A stretch of 64,000 nt of DNA from Sphingomonas panacisoli. Lineage in GTDB: Bacteria > Pseudomonadota > Alphaproteobacteria > Sphingomonadales > Sphingomonadaceae. Numbering within the stretch: position 1 is the first letter of the stretch; every line of letters starts with the position of its first letter. The notes under the pieces were generated by a model. The model made no database searches. It saw nothing but the letters and a program-made list of their open reading frames with translations, and was not told where the DNA came from. The position numbers and the translations under genes are program-made. This document shows positions 47,712-56,144 of this stretch, one piece after another. The DNA is taken from assembly GCF_007859635.1 (NCBI RefSeq), contig NZ_CP042306.1, forward strand, positions 868,001-932,000. Reading direction: 5' to 3'.

Positions 47712-47945
47712 ATGTCGCAGCCAGTCTCCCGCACTTTGCACCCCTTCGATATCGCTGCACGTCCCGACCTCGAGCCTGAGGTCAAACGCGCCATCCTGGC
47801 CCGGTGGGCATCCGACCGATACGCGGTCGACGGCAAGCCCGCCCTTCGTCGACCTCCCGGGACGCGGAATCCCGTTCCGATCGACGACGTCTTCGCGGCA
47901 TTGCGCTCGCTGGATCGGCCAAACCGCGCGCCCAGGAGAGGGTGA
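47712..47945 (+). CDS. Hypothetical protein upstream of usg
   Basis: 77 aa from the ATG at 47712 behind AGGAGGATGTC. HPFDIAARPDLEPEVKRAIL and ALRRPPGTRNPVPIDDVFAA suggest a small helical protein of the type seen near stress genes in sphingomonads. No function known. Its TGA overlaps the GTG of usg, so the two are coupled. Confidence 0.7.
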   Translation: MSQPVSRTLHPFDIAARPDLEPEVKRAILARWASDRYAVDGKPALRRPPGTRNPVPIDDVFAALRSLDRPNRAPRRG

Positions 47946-48217
47946 TCGTGACCGACCGGGCTTTCATCGCACAGCTCGACGGATATAGTCTGACGACGGC
48001 TGAAGTTCACTATTATCGCCCTGATGCTCCGTCGCTGTTGCAGCTGTTCGTCTGGCAGGAATACGATCTCGCACCGGATTTTCCCGCGCTGTTCGCGTTC
48101 CTCGAATATTGGCGTCGCGAGATCGATGCCGCACTCCATTCTGTCCGCATCGCCCACGATCAGCTGATCCGGCCGGCGGAATGGCGCGCGAGCGACGCCG
48201 TCATCTCGATCCAATGA
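47942..48217 (+). CDS. usg: Usg family protein
   Basis: 91 aa starting at GTG 47942 (or 47948). FIAQLDGYSLTTAEVHYYRP, LLQLFVWQEYDLAPDFPALF and ALHSVRIAHDQL match Usg, the small protein named from a gene near tryptophan biosynthesis genes in alphaproteobacteria. Its biochemical role is unsettled. Here it is not with trp genes but in a trio with two hypothetical genes, each overlapping the next by 4 nt. Confidence 0.85.
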   Translation: MIVTDRAFIAQLDGYSLTTAEVHYYRPDAPSLLQLFVWQEYDLAPDFPALFAFLEYWRREIDAALHSVRIAHDQLIRPAEWRASDAVISIQ

Positions 48218-48633
48218 GACGGGGCCCGCTCGCGCGGTGGCAGCAGCGCGGCGGGCGCACCGTCCGCCTGCTGCTGACCTTCGAAGACATCATGGAATTT
48301 GCCCTGGCGTTGCTGTCAGTATCGCCAGCGGAGCTCCGGGACCTTGGGTGGACGTTTGCAGACCGAAAGCGGCTGCTCGATCACTTCCTCGCCTCGGGGA
48401 AGGAAGCGCAATTGGCTGCCCCAGAGCAGCTTCGCGCGATGCCCATCGAGCTTGTCGTGCCGCAGCGCGATGTCGATCGATTGCTGCGGTTTGCTCGAAA
48501 AGAGCTGCCCAAAGCGGCAAGCAACGCTGCGATGCTCGATCGCGTTCTAAAATCGTTGGAGGCGGGATCGCATCGGCCCGAAGTTCGCGCTGAGCCGAAT
48601 CCGTTACGCGTGCAAGAGAGCCGCCTGCGCTAG
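48214..48633 (+). CDS. Hypothetical protein downstream of usg
   Basis: 139 aa from the ATG overlapping the usg stop (ATGA). The first 20 residues are basic (RRGPLARWQQRGGRTVR). A mostly helical body follows (FEDIMEFALALLSVSPAELR, LLRFARKELPKAASNAA). I recognise no family. Its 3' end overlaps the convergent MarC gene by 30 nt. Confidence 0.65.
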   Translation: MRRGPLARWQQRGGRTVRLLLTFEDIMEFALALLSVSPAELRDLGWTFADRKRLLDHFLASGKEAQLAAPEQLRAMPIELVVPQRDVDRLLRFARKELPKAASNAAMLDRVLKSLEAGSHRPEVRAEPNPLRVQESRLR

Positions 48634-49236
48634 ACCGTCGAAGATAAATTGGACGGCAAGTCCCGCCAGGAGAATGCCGGAAATGCGGCTCACTACGTCG
48701 GCGCCGGTCGCACCGAGAAGCGCGATCAGGCGTTCCGCCATCCGCATGGCGCCCAAGGTCAGCAGCAAACAAATGATCAGCATGGCAATGACGCCGCTTG
48801 CTTCCACCCAGCCGTCGGTACGACCCATGACGAGGACGGCGGCTGACAGGCTGCCCGGCCCCGCTATTAGCGGGAAGGCGAGGGGAAAGACGGCGATGTC
48901 GCCTGGCTGTCGCGCGTCATGTTTCTCACTCTCTGACAGTGTGGAGAGGCCTGGACTTGAGAAGGTCAGCGTTAATGCTTGAAGGAATAACAGTACGCCA
49001 CCGGCCACCCGAAAGGCAGGTAGCGAGATATGGAGCAAGGCTAGCGCCAACGCGCCACCCACCGCGAAGAGGAACAGCACGACCCCAGCGATCGCGACCG
49101 ACCGTAACGCCAGGCTACGCCGCTGTTCGCGATGGATACCCGCGGTCAGGCTGGCGAACACTACCGCTGTTTCGACCGGTCCGATGGTTACGAACAGCGT
49201 GACGAAACTCGACAGGATACTAGGTGCAATATGCAT
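48604..49236 (-). CDS. MarC family membrane protein
   Basis: A 210-aa protein with six hydrophobic segments, starting at 49236 (MHIAPSILSSFVTLFVTIGP). FPLAFPLIAGPGSLSAAVLV is the MarC signature. Despite the name, MarC proteins are not drug exporters by current evidence, and their function is unclear. Upstream lies a large inverted repeat and then hsp20. Confidence 0.9.
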   Translation of the reverse strand: MHIAPSILSSFVTLFVTIGPVETAVVFASLTAGIHREQRRSLALRSVAIAGVVLFLFAVGGALALALLHISLPAFRVAGGVLLFLQALTLTFSSPGLSTLSESEKHDARQPGDIAVFPLAFPLIAGPGSLSAAVLVMGRTDGWVEASGVIAMLIICLLLTLGAMRMAERLIALLGATGADVVSRISGILLAGLAVQFIFDGLAQAALLHA

Positions 49237-49297
49237 AGAGCTGATCGCGAACGGATTTGCTGCCCAAAATTCAACGGCCTTACGCGATGAATAAAGT

Positions 49298-49355
49298 GTG
49301 CAGGCGCTCGACGAGCACCCTCGGCCCCCGACCAGGCCAAGCCGAGCGCCTGCAC
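49298..49355. repeat. 13-bp perfect inverted repeat between marC and hsp20
   Basis: GTGCAGGCGCTCG (49298-49310) and CGAGCGCCTGCAC (49343-49355) are perfect complements separated by a 32-nt GC-rich loop. Together with the adjacent hsp20 terminator they form two consecutive hairpins in an otherwise gene-free stretch. This could be a structured RNA or a marC leader element. Confidence 0.6.
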
Positions 49356-49375
49356 GGTCCAAACGTAGAGAAGTT

Positions 49376-49399
49376 GGCTCGCCCCGGTCGGGGCGAGCC
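49376..49399 (-). terminator. Hairpin terminator of hsp20
   Basis: A perfect 10-bp stem GGCTCGCCCC / GGGGCGAGCC with loop GGTC begins 5 nt after the hsp20 stop on the minus strand. The downstream tract is CAACTTCTCT, not a true T-run, but the stem is very stable. Confidence 0.7.
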
Positions 49400-49404
49400 A
49401 GTAT

Positions 49405-49884
49405 TTACGCCGCCTGGCGGTTTGCTTCGGACGGCGCTTCGAGCCGATCATTGGCCGCTGGCACGGTCGCGCTGATCTCGATCTTGCGCGGCTTCATCGC
49501 CTCCGGAATTTCGCGCTTGAGCGAAATACGGAGCAGCCCGCTATCGAAGCTCGCGTCTTCCACCACAACGAAGTCGGCGAGCTGGAAGCGACGCTCGAAC
49601 GCGCGGGTGGCAATGCCGCGGTGCAGATAGCGGCCGGTGTCGGCCTCTTCCTTGCGCTTGCCGGTTACCGTCAGCTGGTTGTTCTGCGCGACGATCTCGA
49701 TCTCGTCGGGGCGAAAACCGGCGACGGCCAACGTGATGCGATACTGATCCTCACCCTGCTGTTCGATATCGAACGGCGGATACGTCTCGGTGTCGGCGCG
49801 CGCGCTCGTTTCGAGCAGATCGAACAGGCGATCGAAACCCACCGTCGAACGGCGGTACGGCGTGAAGTCGAAATTGGTCCTCAT
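49405..49884 (-). CDS. Small heat-shock protein Hsp20 (IbpA-like)
   Basis: 159 aa from the ATG at 49884 behind GGAGGATTTGGAT; a longer frame lacks support. The alpha-crystallin domain spans about residues 38-135 (YPPFDIEQQGEDQYRITLAV, GLLRISLKREIPEAMKPRKI), and the N-terminus TNFDFTPYRRSTVGFDRLFD is of the IbpA class. It is an ATP-independent holdase against aggregation. A heat-shock-type promoter candidate like that of groESL lies about 100 nt upstream. Confidence 0.94.
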   Translation of the reverse strand: MRTNFDFTPYRRSTVGFDRLFDLLETSARADTETYPPFDIEQQGEDQYRITLAVAGFRPDEIEIVAQNNQLTVTGKRKEEADTGRYLHRGIATRAFERRFQLADFVVVEDASFDSGLLRISLKREIPEAMKPRKIEISATVPAANDRLEAPSEANRQAA

Positions 49885-49984
49885 ATCCAAATCCTCCATT
49901 GAGCAATCTGAGCACAAGGAGCACCGGGAGAGAGCCGGTGCCCTCAAGTCGTCACCGGACCGAAATTCGCGTCCGGCGGCGGGC

Positions 49985-50013
49985 TAAATAATTTGACCCC
50001 AACGCGGTTCAAG
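49985..50013 (-). promoter_or_regulatory. RpoH promoter candidate for hsp20
   Basis: On the minus strand CTTGAA then 16 nt then TTATTTAG. The -35 hexamer and spacing repeat those in front of groES. It is 100-130 nt before the hsp20 start. Confidence 0.6.
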
Positions 50014-50099
50014 AGGGGGTTTCGAAAATTTTTTGCGCCCCCTTTGACGAGAAAGTCTCGCCGAATGACCACCTTACGAGCAAGTCGCGAGCACCCAGA

Positions 50100-50127
50100 A
50101 ACGAGCGACTTTAGGGCGCGTTATCGT
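50100..50127 (+). repeat. Dispersed intergenic repeat element
   Basis: AACGAGCGACTTTAGGGCGC followed by GTTATCGT matches the dispersed repeat around its TTAGGGCGC core. It lies upstream of the hsp20 promoter and downstream of the aspartyl protease gene. Confidence 0.5.
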
Positions 50128-50178
50128 CGAGCTGGACCGCTGGCTGGCTCAAATCGACGCGGCAACAGGTAAATAATG

Positions 50179-51345
50179 TCAGCGGGCGGAGGACGGTTCA
50201 GCAGCTAGAGTCATCGTCGCAAAGTCGATCGTAAGTACTTTAAGTTGGGGCAGGATGTCGCTCCCCACACGACCGGCACTGTCCGCGTTTTCCTCGATAG
50301 TGACCTTTTGCGATTCGAGCGCCGCGCCCGCTAGAGTGTACGAAAATTTGGGCAGGACGCGCTGCTTCACGCTGATGTAGCCACCCGCGCCACCCAGAGT
50401 GCCATTTCGCTCGGTGGCGCTGTCGATCTGCTGCTTGGTGAGCAGAGCAAGACCTGGCTGGCGGAGAGACGTCGCGTTTGCACCGCTATCGAACTGAGCG
50501 CCTGCCGTGCCGAGCGCCGTTTTCAGGGGAATACCGAGTCCAGACTCGTGCCAGTAAACGCGATCGACTTTGCCTGAGGGTTTCGGGGCGTCCATTCCAA
50601 GCGCCAGCCTCGTGCCGCCATCCAACCATGCAATCCGCCCGGTCGCGGCAATCGCCGGCAAACCAAGGATCCCTGGAATGACATAATCTTTGGCCAGCCG
50701 GAGCATTTCGTCGGGCAAGACCAACACCTGGATGTGACGGATCGTAACACCGCCGATCGTCGCCGTGTCGATAACGCCGAGCTTACCCTTAACGCTGCCC
50801 ACGGAAGTCCCGACGTCGGCCGTGCCAGCCACGAACTGCACACCGATCTTGGCAGCGGTGCTAGCCGGCAACGTCGTGATTTCGGCGCCCGTATCGACGA
50901 TCCACTGGAGAGCCGTGCCTTCGACCGTCACTTCTGCACTTCGGCTGCCCAGTGGGTTCGCCACCAATGATACGGTTGTTTGCCCCCTTGCGGTGGTCGC
51001 GGGCGTATCGCGGAACGCGGTCGCGATATCGAAATCACTTTTGTCTTCACTATCACCAGTGAGCTTGACCGCGTTGGCGCATGCGGTCACCCGGCGGATA
51101 CCGCCGACCCGCACGCCGAAGTCGTTGCATAGGCGGTGCCAAAGAAGTGCGCGCTGTCGGGCAGGTGCGTCTAAATGTGTTGCCAGCCATGCCTCGATCG
51201 CCGCGTCCTCCTTCTCGCCGCCAAGTTCTGCGTCGTAGGCCAATCGCTCAGCGGTGCCGGCGGCCGGAGGTGGACCATAAACGTTGGGCTGGGTCGGAGC
51301 AGCAGCGAGCGCGGCAAGAAGAAGCAAGGGCGTACGGACAGGCAT
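50179..51345 (-). CDS. Retropepsin-like aspartyl protease, two-motif
   Basis: A 388-aa exported protein (signal peptide LLLLAALAAAPT). Two aspartic protease signatures are present: WIVDTGAEITTLP near residue 148 and AQFDSGANATSLRQP near 285. This bilobal arrangement recalls pepsin-type proteins, although sequence style is retropepsin-like. An N-terminal domain of about 110 residues of unknown type precedes. Two catalytic Asp in one chain would allow monomeric activity. Family members with a single DTG act as dimers. Confidence 0.8.
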   Translation of the reverse strand: MPVRTPLLLLAALAAAPTQPNVYGPPPAAGTAERLAYDAELGGEKEDAAIEAWLATHLDAPARQRALLWHRLCNDFGVRVGGIRRVTACANAVKLTGDSEDKSDFDIATAFRDTPATTARGQTTVSLVANPLGSRSAEVTVEGTALQWIVDTGAEITTLPASTAAKIGVQFVAGTADVGTSVGSVKGKLGVIDTATIGGVTIRHIQVLVLPDEMLRLAKDYVIPGILGLPAIAATGRIAWLDGGTRLALGMDAPKPSGKVDRVYWHESGLGIPLKTALGTAGAQFDSGANATSLRQPGLALLTKQQIDSATERNGTLGGAGGYISVKQRVLPKFSYTLAGAALESQKVTIEENADSAGRVGSDILPQLKVLTIDFATMTLAAEPSSAR

Positions 51346-51420
51346 GGCCCAACCAGCCCATTCATTGGGACGAAGTCAACATGGCCGCGAAGCTGTAGCG
51401 CTATCGCGGCCTTTTAAAAT

Positions 51421-51513
51421 TCACGGTTGATAGCGCGCACGGCCATCATAGGTCGTAGCGGTGCCGACTAAAATATTAGACTCGAAGGCACTATCTCGAG
51501 TCGCGTATCCCAT
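51421..51513 (-). CDS. Possible 30-aa peptide
   Basis: ATG at 51513 follows an excellent ribosome site (GAGGAGAGGGATC) and opens a 30-codon frame MGYATRDSAFESNILVGTAT to a TGA at 51421. No hydrophobic helix and no recognised family. The strong initiation context in an otherwise empty 268-nt gap is the only evidence. A leader peptide or a chance frame are alternatives. Confidence 0.35.
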   Translation of the reverse strand: MGYATRDSAFESNILVGTATTYDGRARYQP

Positions 51514-51613
51514 GATCCCTCTCCTCGACCATTAGGTGGCGAAGAAGGTCGAGCCCGTATGCTGCACTGAGACTATTTTGCACCGCTGCCTCTGGGACCG
51601 CGCCGCGCCACCG

Positions 51614-51967
51614 TTACTCCGCTGGACTGCGGAGAAGCCTTCTGGCGGTTTTAAGGGCAAGGGCTGCATCTTGGGCCGCGACAAGGGCGCTGACATAAGT
51701 ATCGGTCAATGGCCATAAAAATGCAGCGCCCAGTCGATCATCCTTAGTCCAGATCACGCGCGCGCGGAGCGTCTTTCCGCCACATTGGACCTCTAGGACG
51801 GTGTCCTGCGCAGGTGGCTCGCTAACGGAAACCAACACTCCCCCTGCCGAGAGGTTCAGGATGTGAGCCCGAGCGACGCGCTTCTCGACGGTTATCTCGG
51901 TCGGCTGAAAGAGCTTATAGCGGGGAGTGGCACGCAGATGATGCGCTCCATCGATCTCGATCATCAT
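51614..51967 (-). CDS. PilZ domain protein (paralogue)
   Basis: 117 aa taken from 51967 to match the paralogue at 28857-29207. The shared core RATPRYKLFQPTEIT and HILNLSAGGVLVSVSEPP marks PilZ. As in the paralogue, the first arginine motif is imperfect. It follows the CHASE2-EAL gene on the same strand by about 145 nt, so it may read out c-di-GMP from that locus. Confidence 0.72.
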   Translation of the reverse strand: MMIEIDGAHHLRATPRYKLFQPTEITVEKRVARAHILNLSAGGVLVSVSEPPAQDTVLEVQCGGKTLRARVIWTKDDRLGAAFLWPLTDTYVSALVAAQDAALALKTARRLLRSPAE

Positions 51968-52111
51968 CAGTACCCGCTCACGCCAACGTCGCGCGTTCAA
52001 AGCGCGCGGCACTCTGTCGGTTCCCCGGAAAAATCCCTAATGATACGTTGGTATTCTCCATCGCTGCCGACTGAAGTGCGGAGACAGCGTCGCGCTGTTC
52101 CAGCGTTCCGC

Positions 52112-54421
52112 TCATGCGGCCTGCCGCGCACCGATATCGAGCAAGACGGCGATCGAAGCGGCGTCGATCGGCTTGCTGATGAGATAGCCCTGCGCGAGAT
52201 CGCAATCGACCGACGTCAAGAATTTTAGACATTCCTCGGTTTCGACGCCTTCGGCGACGACCTTCAACCCAAGTTCGTGGGCGAGGTCGATCGTCGATCG
52301 TACAAGCACAGCGTCGCCGCGGTTCTGGTGTGCGAATTCGACGAAGCTGCGATCGATCTTGAGTTCGTCGAGCGGCAGCTTTTTCAGATAGGTTAGCGTC
52401 GACTGGCCCGTGCCGTAATCATCCATCGAAATCGCCACACCCAACGATTTGAATCTACCAAGCGCCGCCGCGGCGACATCGGGCGCGTGCATCGCCGCCG
52501 ACTCCGTCACCTCGAAAATCAGCAATCGGGGATCGACGCCGCTACCGCGTATGAGGTCCTCCAGTTGATCGATGAATGCCGTCGACTCCAGCAAGGTTGC
52601 CGACAGGTTGACGGCCGTGGTCACCTGATGACCGCGTGACCGCCACCGCTCGACATCGCGGATCGCGCAAGTGACGACGTGAAGCGTCAAGCTCGCGATG
52701 CGCCCGGCGCGTTCGAGCAGGGGAATGAAATGATCTGGCCGCAACATGCCATGGGTGCGATGGTTCCAACGGACCAACGCTTCCACGCTGGCGATTTCGC
52801 CCGTTCGAAGGTTCTTCTTGGGCTGATAGAGCGGGTAGACGTCGCCTGTCGCGATGGCGTCGTCCAGATCGCTGGCCAAGGACAATTCCGTGCTTGCTGC
52901 CTCCGCATCGGATGTCGCGTGCAAGTGCCAGCCGATGCCGCTGGTGAGCGCCAGGTCGGCCGCCATCGACGCGTTCGCAATCGCTGGATAGGCCCCGTCC
53001 GCCGCGACAATGGCCATGCCCGTCGCCACAGACACGTCAACTTTGCGGCCGGCCACTTCCACCGGCGTGAGCATCAACGCGCGCAACTGTTCATGTCGCA
53101 CGGCCAGCTGGTCGGCTGGCGCGACCGCCTGCCACGCAAGCACGCGGTCATCGACACGGTAAAGGGTGATACCGCCCGCGAGCACGCTGATTCTGTCGCG
53201 CACACGGCAAATCAAATCCGCGATTCCTCTCGCGCCGAGGGTCGCCAGCAAGCGGTCGTAATCGGCGATGCGAACGGCAGCAATTGCCGTGCCATCTTTG
53301 TTAGCAAGAGCTGCGGCCAAAGCGTGCTGATTAGGTAAGCCGGTCGCATCGTCGATCGCGCGACGAGTGGCCAACCAAGCATTCGCACGCACGACGGCTG
53401 CCCAGGTAATCGTTGCGTAAAGTGCGACGAGGCTGGGAACGAGCGAGGCCTCCAGCCCGGCGGAGCCGGCGATAGTGGATGCCGCAAACAGACCCAGGGT
53501 CGCGGCAGCAGAGCCTGCTGCCAGCAGAAGGGTCGATCGAACGCGCAGCAGCAACGAGCCTAGCAGGATCGCAAGGCACAACGGGCCGAACCAACCAGCC
53601 CGACTTGGGATGCCGCTTTCCAGGGTCAGCGCAGCAAGTGCCTGTATAACGACACCTGGAATAACACCGAAACGCGGCACGCCGTAGCGGTCGCCAATTT
53701 CGATCGCGGTGGCGCCGATGAGGACTTTTTTACCGCGGAGCAATGCAGGGTCGACCTTGCCGTCACGGATGTCGATGAAGCTAAAGCGTGGGATCGACGC
53801 TGGATCGATGGAATAATCGATCGGAAATTCAGCCCCCGCACTGCCGTTGCGTCCGGCAATCATCGCCGCGAGAGAGGGCCGCGGCAGGCCGTTGGTGATC
53901 TCTCCCAACGGGACATTGCGCACCTTGCCATCGGCGTCAGGCAGGACGCTGACAGTGGCGGCCAGGCTGTGCGCTCGCAGCTCGGGGATCGGCAAGGAGT
54001 CGATATAGCCATCACGTCGGTTGTCTGCGGCCTGACGGAACGTCGGCAACGTAACCAAGCCATCAGCCCGCGCGAGTGAAGCACCAAACGCTAAATCTTC
54101 GGCAGGGTTCGACGATGCCGAGAAATCAACGTCGAATGCTATCGACGCGACGCCAGCCAAGCGCAGACGGTCGACAGCAGAGGCGTAATTGTGTCGCGGC
54201 CATGGCCAGCGGTCGATCGCCGCGATGCTGCGCGCATCAACTTCTACGATGACAACGTCGCCAGTCGACTGATGATGGCGAAGGGCATAGCGGGCCTCGG
54301 CCAGACCATGTTCAAGCCCTTGGCCCAGCCCGGACCAACCCGTCATGAGGCCGATCAACAAGGCCCCGAGGAGAGTGAATAACCGCCAACGCCTGACGAG
54401 TTGTGGAATTGCTGTCGTCAC
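52112..54421 (-). CDS. CHASE2-GGDEF(degenerate)-EAL membrane phosphodiesterase
   Basis: 769 aa from GTG 54421, preceded by GAGGGCGGAGCG; a TTG 13 codons upstream is less likely. After an N-terminal helix the extracytoplasmic CHASE2 domain spans about residues 35-265 (VVIVEVDARSIAAIDRWPWP). Three membrane helices follow (270-340). The GGDEF-like domain has lost its signature (ITLYRVDDRVLAW in place of GGDEF). EAL is complete: VEALVRWNHR, IFEVTESAAM, DDYGTGQSTL, KIDRSFVEFA and VAEGVETEEC. It should degrade c-di-GMP in response to an external signal. It is 67 nt downstream of the FecR gene, likely one operon. Confidence 0.92.
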   Translation of the reverse strand: MTTAIPQLVRRWRLFTLLGALLIGLMTGWSGLGQGLEHGLAEARYALRHHQSTGDVVIVEVDARSIAAIDRWPWPRHNYASAVDRLRLAGVASIAFDVDFSASSNPAEDLAFGASLARADGLVTLPTFRQAADNRRDGYIDSLPIPELRAHSLAATVSVLPDADGKVRNVPLGEITNGLPRPSLAAMIAGRNGSAGAEFPIDYSIDPASIPRFSFIDIRDGKVDPALLRGKKVLIGATAIEIGDRYGVPRFGVIPGVVIQALAALTLESGIPSRAGWFGPLCLAILLGSLLLRVRSTLLLAAGSAAATLGLFAASTIAGSAGLEASLVPSLVALYATITWAAVVRANAWLATRRAIDDATGLPNQHALAAALANKDGTAIAAVRIADYDRLLATLGARGIADLICRVRDRISVLAGGITLYRVDDRVLAWQAVAPADQLAVRHEQLRALMLTPVEVAGRKVDVSVATGMAIVAADGAYPAIANASMAADLALTSGIGWHLHATSDAEAASTELSLASDLDDAIATGDVYPLYQPKKNLRTGEIASVEALVRWNHRTHGMLRPDHFIPLLERAGRIASLTLHVVTCAIRDVERWRSRGHQVTTAVNLSATLLESTAFIDQLEDLIRGSGVDPRLLIFEVTESAAMHAPDVAAAALGRFKSLGVAISMDDYGTGQSTLTYLKKLPLDELKIDRSFVEFAHQNRGDAVLVRSTIDLAHELGLKVVAEGVETEECLKFLTSVDCDLAQGYLISKPIDAASIAVLLDIGARQAA

Positions 54422-54488
54422 CGCTCCGCCCTCGTTCGAATGGGCGGTATTAGCCCTCAATCACCTAAAATTCCGTCAAGCACGACCT

Positions 54489-56006
54489 CTACTTCTTGCC
54501 GCCTCTACCTTTGTTGATCCCCGCACCGATGTCTTTGCCGCCAAGGCCGACATCCACGTCTACCAACCCCCCGACGTCGATATCGACAGCGGGACCGTTC
54601 CCACCTCCATTGCCTTTTGGGTTGCCATTGCCATTAACGTTGCCCGGTTCGGGCTTGGCATCGTTACCCTTACCGGGATCGGGCTTGGCATCGTTACCCT
54701 TACCGGGATCGGGCTTGGCATCGTTACCCTTACCGGGATCGGGCTTGGCGTCGTTGTCCTTGCCGGGATCGGGCTTGGCGTCGTTACCCTTGCCGGGATC
54801 AGGCTTGGCGTCGTTACCCTTGCCGGGATCAGGCTTGGCGTCGTCACCCTTGCCGGGATCGGGCTTGGCGTCGTTGCCCTTGGCGGGGTCGGGCTTCGCG
54901 TCGTTGCCCTTGCCTGGGTCGGGCTTGGCGTCGTTGCCCTTGCCCGGGTCGGGCTTGGCATCGTTACCCTTGCCAGGGTCGGGCTTGGCGTCGTTGCCCT
55001 TGCCGGGGTCGGGTTTGGCGTCGTTGCCCTTGCCAGGGTCGGGCTTGGCGTCGTTGCCCTTGCCGGGATCGGGTTTGGCGTCATTGCCCTTGCCGGTGTC
55101 GGGCTTGTCGTCACTGCTATTGCCGGGCTCGGGCTTGGCATCGTTGCCTTTGCCCGGACCCACGGCAGGACCGGGGGCGACAGGCACCGCAGCCGACATC
55201 GCTACGGTAGCGCTGGCGCTGCCGTTGCTCACGAGCCCACCGGTCACGGTTTCCAAATCGACGGGCTTCGCTTCGACGGGGGCGCCGACAACACTGTTAG
55301 ATACCTCGCTCCAGGCGAAGTCGTCATTGCTCTTCGCAGTCGTTCCGGACCCATTGTTCGTGGGCGTGGGAGCGGTTTCGCCGATCTTCGGCGAGTCTTC
55401 CGCTGTCGCCGGAGTCCGGCTCCCGCGCATCGGCGAGTCGATCACTCGACTGTTCTGACCCTGAATAGTCAAACGATACTGATCGCCGGCACCGACCACG
55501 GCGACCATGCCGGGGCGGATCAATTCGTTGGCGCCGCCATCGTTTGTCGCGACACCGACCGCCCCGTCGAGCACTTGCAGCGAGCTACCGTCCTGACCGA
55601 CCGTGACCGTGAATGTCGTGCCCTTCACCACGGCCGCGAGATATGGCGTCTTCACGCCGAAATGCGGTTTGTCGGTATGCTTCACCTTGAATAGGCCAGT
55701 GCCCCATTCCAGGAACATCTGGACCATCGACGGCGATTTGGCGTCGGGCACGCGAACGCGGCTCGCTGCTGAAACCGTGACGAAATCATCACCGCGCACC
55801 AGCACGGCGCGGGCCCCGGCACCGGTCACGACCGTCGCTCCCGCAGGAATGATGGAGCCGCGCGCGATCGGGTGGTCGCCGCTGGCGTCGCGCGTCACCA
55901 CGCGTCCGCTCGCTTCGCTTACGGTCCAATCGGCGCCCGCGGCCCATGCCGGTGCGGAAAGACACAGTGCGAACGTGCTCAGCGTGATCTTGAACGATTT
56001 GTACAT
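54489..56006 (-). CDS. FecR-domain protein with PGKGNDAKPD repeats
   Basis: A 505-aa exported protein: signal peptide to about residue 23 (SAPAWA). A FecR domain occupies residues about 55-165 (VSAASRVRVPDAKSPSMVQM, VVKGTTFTVTVGQDGSSLQV). A linker, about 17 copies of a ten-residue repeat (PGKGNDAKPD) at about residues 283-455, and a Gly-rich tail (GLGGKDIGAG) follow. It has no inner-membrane helix after the signal, so it is periplasmic or secreted rather than an anti-sigma factor. It pairs with a CHASE2 protein and a TpsB transporter, a recurrent trio. The repeats may span the envelope or bind polyanions. Confidence 0.87.
   Translation of the reverse strand: MYKSFKITLSTFALCLSAPAWAAGADWTVSEASGRVVTRDASGDHPIARGSIIPAGATVVTGAGARAVLVRGDDFVTVSAASRVRVPDAKSPSMVQMFLEWGTGLFKVKHTDKPHFGVKTPYLAAVVKGTTFTVTVGQDGSSLQVLDGAVGVATNDGGANELIRPGMVAVVGAGDQYRLTIQGQNSRVIDSPMRGSRTPATAEDSPKIGETAPTPTNNGSGTTAKSNDDFAWSEVSNSVVGAPVEAKPVDLETVTGGLVSNGSASATVAMSAAVPVAPGPAVGPGKGNDAKPEPGNSSDDKPDTGKGNDAKPDPGKGNDAKPDPGKGNDAKPDPGKGNDAKPDPGKGNDAKPDPGKGNDAKPDPGKGNDAKPDPAKGNDAKPDPGKGDDAKPDPGKGNDAKPDPGKGNDAKPDPGKDNDAKPDPGKGNDAKPDPGKGNDAKPDPGKGNDAKPEPGNVNGNGNPKGNGGGNGPAVDIDVGGLVDVDVGLGGKDIGAGINKGRGGKK
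54640..55165 (-). repeat. 30-bp coding minisatellite (about 17 units)
   Basis: A tandem array with unit TCGTTGCCCTTGCCGGGATC plus GGGCTTGGCG on the plus strand. Units differ by synonymous and a few replacement changes. The 30-bp period is a multiple of three, so unit gain or loss keeps the FecR protein in frame. It also leaves several other frames open, producing long spurious ORFs. Confidence 0.95.
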
Positions 56007-56144
56007 CCCGGACTCCCCGATTCCGGACCGGCGTATCTGGAAGGTCCTGCAACGAGCTTAGTTTTTAGGGTTAAAATCCCGGAAGGTTTTGACGATTTTG
56101 TAACAACTTGATGACTACCCACGGTCATTCGGAAGGGGTGTCGT

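Noticed and set aside
54345-55694. Long open frames of 449 and 320 codons opposite the FecR gene, plus another same-strand frame
   Set aside because: They exist because the 30-bp repeat leaves several frames open; they encode only low-complexity Gly/Leu/Val or Thr/Pro repeats and lack ribosome sites.
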